DNA of 64,000 nt from Phenylobacterium sp. GTDB lineage: Bacteria > Pseudomonadota > Alphaproteobacteria > Caulobacterales > Caulobacteraceae. Of the stretch, positions 58,327-64,000 are shown one piece after another. The DNA lies in NCBI RefSeq assembly GCF_030679875.1, contig NZ_JAUXSP010000003.1:1-64000 (forward strand). The letters are read 5' to 3'. Numbering within the stretch: the first letter of the stretch is position 1; every line of letters begins with the position of its first letter. The position numbers and the translations under genes were made by a program. The notes under the pieces were generated by a model, which was given only the letters and a program-made list of their open reading frames with translations, had not been told where the DNA came from and did not search any database.

Positions 58327-58623
58327 ATGTCACCGTCTCTCAGCGTAGCAGGCGCCGACGGCAAGGTCGTCGCTCTGGACCGTACGAAACCTGAAACCGC
58401 CGTGGCCGAGCGCGTGCGCCGGCTGCAATCAGAAGCCCGAAGCCTGGTGGGCGAACATGTGCGCGCCCTTGAGGCGGCGTTGAACGAGGTCGAGCGGCTG
58501 AGCGCCGAGATCGCCGGCGGCGGGGAGCTCTATCCCCCCGGCATCCGCGAGATCGCCCGGCGCCTGACCGAGGACGCCGAGGTCAAGGCCCAGGCCCTGG
58601 AAGCCATCATGGCGCGTAACTGA
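58327..58623 (+). CDS. Small helical protein, unknown function
   Basis: 98 residues. After a short leader, helices run through VAERVRRLQSEARSLVGEHV and ALNEVERLSAEIAGG, then a PPGIREIARRLTEDAEVKA tail; coiled-coil character is likely. No family named. GGGG upstream of the ATG. The preceding 235 bp show no gene. Confidence 0.65.
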   Translation: MSPSLSVAGADGKVVALDRTKPETAVAERVRRLQSEARSLVGEHVRALEAALNEVERLSAEIAGGGELYPPGIREIARRLTEDAEVKAQALEAIMARN

Positions 58624-58645
58624 CGCCGCGCGAGGACGGGGGCGC

Positions 58646-58813
58646 TCAGTCCCCGTCCGGCTTCCTCTTGCGCAGGGGGGCGATCGCCGCCCCACCCTGC
58701 GGGCCCACCGGGCTGAAGGCCGGGTTGGTCTCTATGTCCCGGCGGCGTTGGTCGCTGTCGGAACCGGGCTCCCGGGGCGGCTCGCGCGGCTCGTCTTTCC
58801 GATCTCCGCTCAT
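58646..58813 (-). CDS. Short charged protein coupled to an acetyltransferase gene
   Basis: 55 residues, rich in Arg, Asp, Glu and Pro (MSGDRKDEPREPPREPGSDS), likely disordered. The ATG overlaps the stop of the upstream GNAT gene as ATGA, and this coupling is the main support. No family recognised. Confidence 0.55.
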   Translation of the reverse strand: MSGDRKDEPREPPREPGSDSDQRRRDIETNPAFSPVGPQGGAAIAPLRKRKPDGD

Positions 58814-59082
58814 GCCACCAGATCCCTGTAGTCCGGGCTGCGCCGCAGCCAGGTCGCCGCATAGCCGCAGATCGGCGTGATTTTCAGTCCACGGTCCTTG
58901 GCGTCCTGGGCCAGGGCCTGCATCAGCCGGCCGGCCGCGCCCGTGCCCCGCAGGATCGGCGGGCTTTCCACATGATCAATGTAAAGGCGCTCGCCCTGGA
59001 GCCGGTAGTCGGCCCAGGAGGTCTGGCCCTGTTCGTCCATCTCATAGCGGGACGCGGCGCTGTTGTTTCGAAGTTCGCTCAT
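58810..59082 (-). CDS. Short GNAT-like N-acetyltransferase (YjdJ type)
   Basis: 90 residues from the second ATG (59082), which sits 4 bp from GGAGG; the ATG at 59085 is too close. RLYIDHVESPPILRGTGAAG and LMQALAQDAKDRGLKITPIC match the compact Acetyltransf_CG family with the R-G-x-G-x-A/G acetyl-CoA loop. Substrate unknown. Confidence 0.82.
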   Translation of the reverse strand: MSELRNNSAASRYEMDEQGQTSWADYRLQGERLYIDHVESPPILRGTGAAGRLMQALAQDAKDRGLKITPICGYAATWLRRSPDYRDLVA

Positions 59083-59183
59083 CATGCCTCCGCAACGGAC
59101 TTAACGGGGGTTTCGATCCCAGCTAAGCCTGTTGGATGATGATGACGCGGCCCGGCGTCCTGGGCCAGGGCCATGAGCCGGAG

Positions 59184-59795
59184 ATGGAAAAGATGCGCGG
59201 GATTGCGATGAGCACGGCGATGGGCCTTTGCCTCCTGGTCGTGGCTGGCTGCAACCGCAGCAACGAGACCGAGGGCGGTGACCCCGCGCCGGCGGCCACC
59301 GCCGGCGCCGAGGCGCCCATTGCGGGTCAGCCGGCCGCCCCGGCCGCCCCCCGCCGGCGGGCGGGCCTGTGGGAGCAGCGCATCTCGTCGGAGGGCATGG
59401 TCCAGGTGAGCCGCATCTGCATCGATGACGCCTTGGAAGAACGGCTGAGCTGGTGGGGTCAGCAGGGCACCAACGAGACCTGCGAGAAAAACCTGGTGAG
59501 CCGGCGAGCGGACGGCGGCTGGCAGTTCTCTTCGGTCTGCGACATGGGTTCGGGCGGCAAGACGACGACCTCCGGCGCGGCCACAGGCGACTTCAACACC
59601 CGCTATGTGATCACCGGAGAAAGCTCGACGGTCGGGGCTGCCGCGCCGCAGATGAACGGAACCCGCACTGTGAACATCGAGGCGGTCTGGCAGGGCGCAT
59701 GCCCCGAAGGCTTCCGCCCTGGCGACATGGAGTTGCCCGGCGGCATCCGCCTGAACCTGCTGGACATGGCCGGCGCCGCAGAGGCCGGAAAATAG
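59184..59795 (+). CDS. DUF3617 family lipoprotein
   Basis: 203 residues from the ATG at 59184. Lipobox in GLCLLVVAGC, an Ala/Pro linker, then the DUF3617 domain (RRAGLWEQRISSEGM, CIDDALEERL, CDMGSGGKTTTSG). Cys residues probably form disulfides. Envelope location; function unknown. The family is common in Caulobacterales and Sphingomonadales. Confidence 0.85.
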   Translation: MEKMRGIAMSTAMGLCLLVVAGCNRSNETEGGDPAPAATAGAEAPIAGQPAAPAAPRRRAGLWEQRISSEGMVQVSRICIDDALEERLSWWGQQGTNETCEKNLVSRRADGGWQFSSVCDMGSGGKTTTSGAATGDFNTRYVITGESSTVGAAAPQMNGTRTVNIEAVWQGACPEGFRPGDMELPGGIRLNLLDMAGAAEAGK

Positions 59796-59823
59796 GCCAG
59801 AGACGTTTTCGGCCAGAGGCGTA

Positions 59824-60834
59824 CTAGGCCAGGCGGGCGACGGCGAAGTCGGCCAGGTCTTCCAGAGCCGCGCGCCAGTCACCGGCCGGGAAGACGGCCA
59901 GCGCGGCCTTGGCGCTGGTGGCGTAGCCCGCAGCGGCCGTGAGCGTGGCGTCCAGGGCGCCGCTGTCGCGCACCAGCTGGCGGGCGCGCTCAAAGTCGGC
60001 CTCGGTCTGCTCGCGGGCGTCCACCGTCCGCATCCAGAAGTCCCGCTCCTGGGCGCCGGTGTGCTTGATAGCCAGGATCAGCGGCAGCGTCGCCTTGCCC
60101 TCGCGGAAATCATCACCCGGATTCTTGCCCAGGGTCTCGCTCGCCCCGGAATAGTCGAGGGAGTCGTCCACCAGCTGGAAGGCCAGGCCCAGGTCCTGGC
60201 CGAACCGGCGCAGGCCGCGACATTGCTCGGGGCTGGCCCCGGCGCACACCCCGCCGGCTTCGGCGGCGGCGGCGAACAGCTCGGCAGTCTTGGCCTTGAT
60301 GATCTCCAGATAGACCGCTTCGTCCAGATCGAGGTCGTGGGCGCGGGTCAGCTGCAGAACCTCCCCCTCGGCGATCACCCGACTGGCCCGGGCGAGAATC
60401 TCCAGGGCCGACATGGAGCCGGTCTCCACCATCAGCTCAAAGGCCCGGGCGAACAGGAAGTCGCCGACCAGTACGCTCGAGGGCGCGCCCCAGATCAGGT
60501 GGGCGGCCACCTTGCCCCGGCGCAGCTCAGAGGAATCCACCACATCGTCATGCAGGAGAGTCGCGGTGTGGATGAACTCCACCGCCGCAGCGAGTTTTCG
60601 GCAGGAGTCATCCTGGGCGCCAGCCAGACGGGCGGCGGCCACGGTGAGCAGGGGGCGCAGGCGCTTGGCCGATCCGCCGATCAGATGCTCCGCCAGGGCC
60701 GGAATCACAGAAACCGGGCTCTGCATCCGGTCACGGATCAGGCTGTCGACACCGGCCATGTCCGGGCGGGCGAGCTTAAGCAGGTGGTCGAGGCTGACCG
60801 GCTTGGCCCTGGTGTCTGCGGCGGCGGCGTCCAC
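59824..60834 (-). CDS. Long-chain polyprenyl diphosphate synthase (IspB-like)
   Basis: 336 residues from the GTG at 60834, with GGAG nine bases upstream; the frame runs to 60915 without conserved sequence. First Asp-rich motif LLHDDVVDSSELRRG, second FQLVDDSLDYSGASE, with KRLRPLL and KTAELFAAAAEAGG between. Chain length of the product (probably octa- or decaprenyl, for ubiquinone) is inferred from family. Divergent from the methyltransferase gene. Confidence 0.92.
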   Translation of the reverse strand: MDAAAADTRAKPVSLDHLLKLARPDMAGVDSLIRDRMQSPVSVIPALAEHLIGGSAKRLRPLLTVAAARLAGAQDDSCRKLAAAVEFIHTATLLHDDVVDSSELRRGKVAAHLIWGAPSSVLVGDFLFARAFELMVETGSMSALEILARASRVIAEGEVLQLTRAHDLDLDEAVYLEIIKAKTAELFAAAAEAGGVCAGASPEQCRGLRRFGQDLGLAFQLVDDSLDYSGASETLGKNPGDDFREGKATLPLILAIKHTGAQERDFWMRTVDAREQTEADFERARQLVRDSGALDATLTAAAGYATSAKAALAVFPAGDWRAALEDLADFAVARLA

Positions 60835-60942
60835 GACGAAATACTCCAGATAGGGCGGCCGTTTGCGGGGCCGCCGTTGCGTCCGGACAATGGTCACGCG
60901 ATAGGGGGCGGTCAAGGCGCGCCCGCGCTTCTGGAGCCGCTG

Positions 60943-61710
60943 ATGTCCGAGCCGTCACACGCCCCGGTCGAGCCGCCGACGGAGAACCGCCTCCTGGGGG
61001 GCCGCGTCGTCCTGCGCCAGCCGGCGCGGGGCTACCGGGCCGGTCTGGATGCGGCCCTGCTGGCGGCGGCCTGCGACTCAGGTCCTGGCGACAGGGTCAT
61101 CGAGGCGGGCTGCGGGGCGGGCGGCGCGTTGCTGGTCGCAGCGACGCGGCGGCCAGGGGCCTTGTTCACAGGGGTAGAGCGGGACTCAGAGGCCCTGGCC
61201 CTGGCGCTCGCCAATGTCGGGCTGAACGGGCTTGCGGCCCGGGTCACGGTCCAAAGCGGCGACGTAGAGGCGGGTTTCCGGGCGCTGGGCCTGCAGCCTT
61301 TTGACGCGGCCCTGGCCAATCCGCCCTTCTTCGACGATCCAGCCGCCCTGCGCGCCCCTGCCCCTGAGAAGACGGGCGCCTGGATGGCGGACGGCGGCCT
61401 GGCCGCCTGGGCGGGGTTTCTGCTGAAAGCGATCCGGGAGGGGGGTAGCCTGACGGTGATTCATCGCGCCGACCGGCTGGCCGACCTTTTGAGCAGCCTT
61501 GGGACCGGCGCCGGCTCTTTCCAGGTGCGGGGGATCCACCCCTTCGCCGATGCGCCAGCCAAGCGGATTTTGGTGCGCGCGATCAAGACCGGCAAGGCGC
61601 CCCTGCGGCTCCTGCCGCCGCTGGTTTTGCATCCGCGGCAGGGCGCGGAAAAGCACACGCCTGAGGCCGAAGCGATCCTGCGCGGCGAGGCGGATCTTCC
61701 GTGGCTCTGA
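60943..61710 (+). CDS. TrmN6-like tRNA (adenine-N6) methyltransferase
   Basis: 255 residues from the ATG at 60943. RQPARGYRAGLDAALLAAAC, SAM motif VIEAGCGAGGALL and the N6-adenine motif NPPFFDD, with GGSLTVIHRADRL, match YfiC/TrmN6, which methylates A37 of tRNA1(Val). The larger frame from 60061 is an antisense artefact over the prenyl synthase gene. Confidence 0.88.
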   Translation: MSEPSHAPVEPPTENRLLGGRVVLRQPARGYRAGLDAALLAAACDSGPGDRVIEAGCGAGGALLVAATRRPGALFTGVERDSEALALALANVGLNGLAARVTVQSGDVEAGFRALGLQPFDAALANPPFFDDPAALRAPAPEKTGAWMADGGLAAWAGFLLKAIREGGSLTVIHRADRLADLLSSLGTGAGSFQVRGIHPFADAPAKRILVRAIKTGKAPLRLLPPLVLHPRQGAEKHTPEAEAILRGEADLPWL

Positions 61711-61928
61711 GAAGCTTGGCTGGAAACTGTTGATTCTGCGGGACAATGCGCCGCATGGGCGCCCCATTTTGGACCTATAGGGTCACAGGCGGCCGGATAC
61801 GCCGGCCCACGGGACGGCGCCATGCAACCCCGGCTCTGACCTGAAAACTGCCGAAACCCGCCGAAAGTTCCCGGCCCGTATCGAAGAGATCCTGCGTTTT
61901 GAGTTTGTCTGACCTGATCGCGCCCCGG

Positions 61929-62597
61929 ATGGACGCGCGTTTCCTCGCCCCCCGCCTGTTCGCCCTCACCGCCGCGACCATGGCCGCGACCATGGCCACC
62001 AGCGCCGTCGCCGACGCCAGCATCGGCCTGGCAGCGCGGCTTTCACAGGTGTCTGTCGGGCCCATGTTGAACGCGCCGGCCACCCTGCCCACCCCCGTGG
62101 TCCGCGAACTGCAATGGGAGGGGCAGGACATCGACGGGGACGGTCAGCCCGACTTCGTCAATCCGACCGGGCAGGCGCCGCGCACCCATGACGCCTATGG
62201 CTCCGGGGCCTATGGCGCGTCGCGGGACGGCGGGGTGCGCGCCCATGAGGGCGTCGATTACGCCGCCACCGCCGGACAGGTCGTGGTCGCGCCGATCTCC
62301 GGCTATGTGACCAAGATCGGCCACGCCTATTCCAGCGATACGAGCCTGCAGTTCGTGGAGATCACCAATCCTGCCCTCGGCTACGAGGCGCGGGTCTTCT
62401 ACATCAAGCCTGGGGTCAGGGAGGGTCAGGCCGTCCGCCTGGGCGCCCCCATCGGAACGGCTCGCGGCCTGCAGGACAAGTATCCCGGCGGCATGACCGA
62501 CCATGTTCACCTGGAGCTGGCCAAGGCGAAGAGCCGCTTCGACGCCACAGAGGTGCTGGTCGCCCGCTACGTCGCCGTCGAGACCGCCGCCGACTAA
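61929..62597 (+). CDS. M23-family metallopeptidase, secreted
   Basis: 222 residues from the ATG at 61929, which opens a signal peptide (LFALTAATMAATMATSAVAD). The LytM zinc motifs HEGVDYAA (H-x3-D) and HVHLE (H-x-H) are present, with GYVTKIGHAYSSDTSLQFV between. Cuts or senses peptidoglycan cross-links. The open frame from TTG 61899 is less signal-like. Confidence 0.87.
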   Translation: MDARFLAPRLFALTAATMAATMATSAVADASIGLAARLSQVSVGPMLNAPATLPTPVVRELQWEGQDIDGDGQPDFVNPTGQAPRTHDAYGSGAYGASRDGGVRAHEGVDYAATAGQVVVAPISGYVTKIGHAYSSDTSLQFVEITNPALGYEARVFYIKPGVREGQAVRLGAPIGTARGLQDKYPGGMTDHVHLELAKAKSRFDATEVLVARYVAVETAAD

Positions 62598-62737
62598 GAC
62601 CCCGCCCCTCCCCCCCGGTCAGGCCCGCATTCTTCGCTTGCCGAATGCTGTTCGGAAGGTCGGAATGAACCCGACAAGGCGCGGACCTGCACGGTCGAAG
62701 CGCCGGACTAGGGCGGTCAACGCCCAGGGAGGATGCG

Positions 62738-64000
62738 ATGAACATCAGAGTGAGCCCCCAGGACGACTCCGTCGAAGCCGTCGCGGCGACCCCGCTCAGC
62801 CAGCTCAACCCCGGTCGGGCGGCGCGCTTCCAGGACGACACCATCTGGCCGGTGTTTGAACGCCTGCGCCGGGAGGACCCGGTCCACCTGACCGAGGACA
62901 GCGAGTTTGGCCGCTACTGGTCAGTGACCCGGTGGGACGACATCCTGGCCGTCGACACCAACCACGAGGCCTTCTCCTCGGCCGAGGGCATCACCCTGCC
63001 CAACCTTGAAGCGCTCGAAGCGCAGCGCAAGGCGCTCGGCGAAGACCGGCCCCGCCGCGCCGGCGCCGGATTCATCACCATGGACGAGCCTGACCACGGC
63101 CGGCAGCGCAAGGCGGTCAGCCCGACGGTGGCGCCGGGCAACATCGCCAAGATGTCCCCCATCGTGCGCGAGCGGGCCGGCGAAATCCTGGACTCCCTGC
63201 CCATCGGCCAGGAATTCGACTGGGTGGATCTGGTGTCCAAGGAGCTGACGGCCATGACGCTGGCCACGCTCTTCGACTTTCCCTTCGAGGACCGGCGCAA
63301 GCTGACCTACTGGTCTGACGTGGTCACCAACGCCCCTGGCCATGGCCCTGTGACCAGTTGGGAGCAGAAGGCCCGGGAAATGATGGACTGCTTCGGCACG
63401 TTCAAGCAGATCTGGGACCAGCGGGTCGACGCCCCTGAGCCCGGGATCGACCTGATCTCCATGATGGCCAACAACACCGCCACCCGGGACATGCCGGTCC
63501 AGGAATTCCAGGGCAATGTCATCCTGCTGATCGTCGGTGGCAATGACACCACCCGCAACACCATCTCCGGCAGCGTCTATGCGCTGAACAAGAACCCCGA
63601 CCAGTACGCCAAGCTGCGGGCCAATCCGGAGCTGATCTCCTCCATGGTGTCGGAGACCATCCGCTGGCAGACCCCGCTGGCCCACATGGCCCGGGTGGCC
63701 AACCGGGATATCGAGGTGGGCGGCAAGATGATCCGCCAGGGCGACCGGGTGGTCATGTGGTACATCTCGGGCAACCGGGATGAGGGCCGCATCGAGCGGC
63801 CCAACGACTACATCATCGACCGGGAGCGCCCCCGCGAGCACCTGTCCTTCGGCTTCGGCATCCACCGCTGCGTCGGCAATCGGGTGGCCGAGATGCAGCT
63901 GACCATCATCTGGGAGGAGATCCTCAAGCGCTTCCCGGAGATCAAGGTGCTGGCCGAGCCGCAGCGCACCTTCTCGTCCTTCGTCCACGGCTACGAGACC
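62738..64000 (+). CDS. Cytochrome P450, CYP153-like (truncated by window end)
   Basis: 421 residues to the window end without a stop, from the ATG at 62738 behind AGGGAGG. I-helix GGNDTTRNTISG (about 267-278), ExxR in SETIRWQ, heme-binding FGFGIHRCVGNR with Cys378, and NVILLIVGGNDTT context resemble CYP153 alkane/fatty-acid omega-hydroxylases. Redox partners are not in the window. Only a short C-terminus is missing. Confidence 0.9.
   Translation, partial: MNIRVSPQDDSVEAVAATPLSQLNPGRAARFQDDTIWPVFERLRREDPVHLTEDSEFGRYWSVTRWDDILAVDTNHEAFSSAEGITLPNLEALEAQRKALGEDRPRRAGAGFITMDEPDHGRQRKAVSPTVAPGNIAKMSPIVRERAGEILDSLPIGQEFDWVDLVSKELTAMTLATLFDFPFEDRRKLTYWSDVVTNAPGHGPVTSWEQKAREMMDCFGTFKQIWDQRVDAPEPGIDLISMMANNTATRDMPVQEFQGNVILLIVGGNDTTRNTISGSVYALNKNPDQYAKLRANPELISSMVSETIRWQTPLAHMARVANRDIEVGGKMIRQGDRVVMWYISGNRDEGRIERPNDYIIDRERPREHLSFGFGIHRCVGNRVAEMQLTIIWEEILKRFPEIKVLAEPQRTFSSFVHGYET

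Noticed and set aside
59082..59993. 303-residue minus-strand ORF over the DUF3617 gene
   Set aside because: Antisense shadow; the plus-strand frame has a lipobox and domain features.

Overview
The window comes from a high-GC alphaproteobacterium. The backbone genes (an RpoD with a long acidic insert, a DnaG with a degenerate zinc-finger region, nadABC, a pseudaminic-acid locus typical of flagellin glycosylation, an ECF41 sigma factor, DUF3617 and SIMPL proteins, a CYP153-like P450) fit Caulobacteraceae best, probably Phenylobacterium or a near relative. This assignment is an inference from gene content, not from a marker comparison.

Left arm, 1-8300: a mobile defence island. A P4-type integrase (6918-8123) points into the 3' end of a CAU-anticodon tRNA gene (8301-8376), so the tRNA marks the chromosomal junction and the island runs left beyond the window. 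Its cargo is all on the minus strand, in transcription order: DarT toxin, DarG antitoxin, a GHKL ATPase fused to a Shedu-type (DUF4263) nuclease, a phosphoribosyltransferase-like protein with a C-terminal winged helix, a structured intergenic RNA, and a retron-type reverse transcriptase. The RNA has a 14-bp perfect stem and end sequences that can pair, as a retron msr-msd would. The tail of an IS3-family transposase lies at the edge.

Backbone, 8.4-36 kb: SIMPL protein, panD, two hydrolases, a coaD-like gene, then rpoD and dnaG. An ECF41 sigma operon follows with its own recognisable promoter, then a PAS-DHp-REC protein without a kinase catalytic domain. carA lies behind a leader with mutually exclusive hairpins, followed by a SigK/RskA-type sigma/anti-sigma pair, a cold-shock gene, carB, greA, an ELM1-family protein, fbp and two envelope lipoproteins.

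36-42.4 kb: a surface-sugar cluster (phytanoyl-CoA dioxygenase-like, TylF-like methyltransferase, SpsF/PseF-like cytidylyltransferase, PseG, FAD-type protein, PseH and convergent PseI). It probably supplies nonulosonic acid to flagellin or surface polysaccharide. 42.4-64 kb: trxB, a divergent murA, two SleB-type cell-wall hydrolases, the nadABC operon behind two palindromic operators, a glycosyltransferase, a divergent DJ-1/PfpI pair, uvrB, a polyprenyl diphosphate synthase, a TrmN6-like methyltransferase, an M23 peptidase and the start of a CYP153-like P450.

Many convergent gene pairs end within a few bases of each other, often with both stop codons inside one hairpin or one CTAG.
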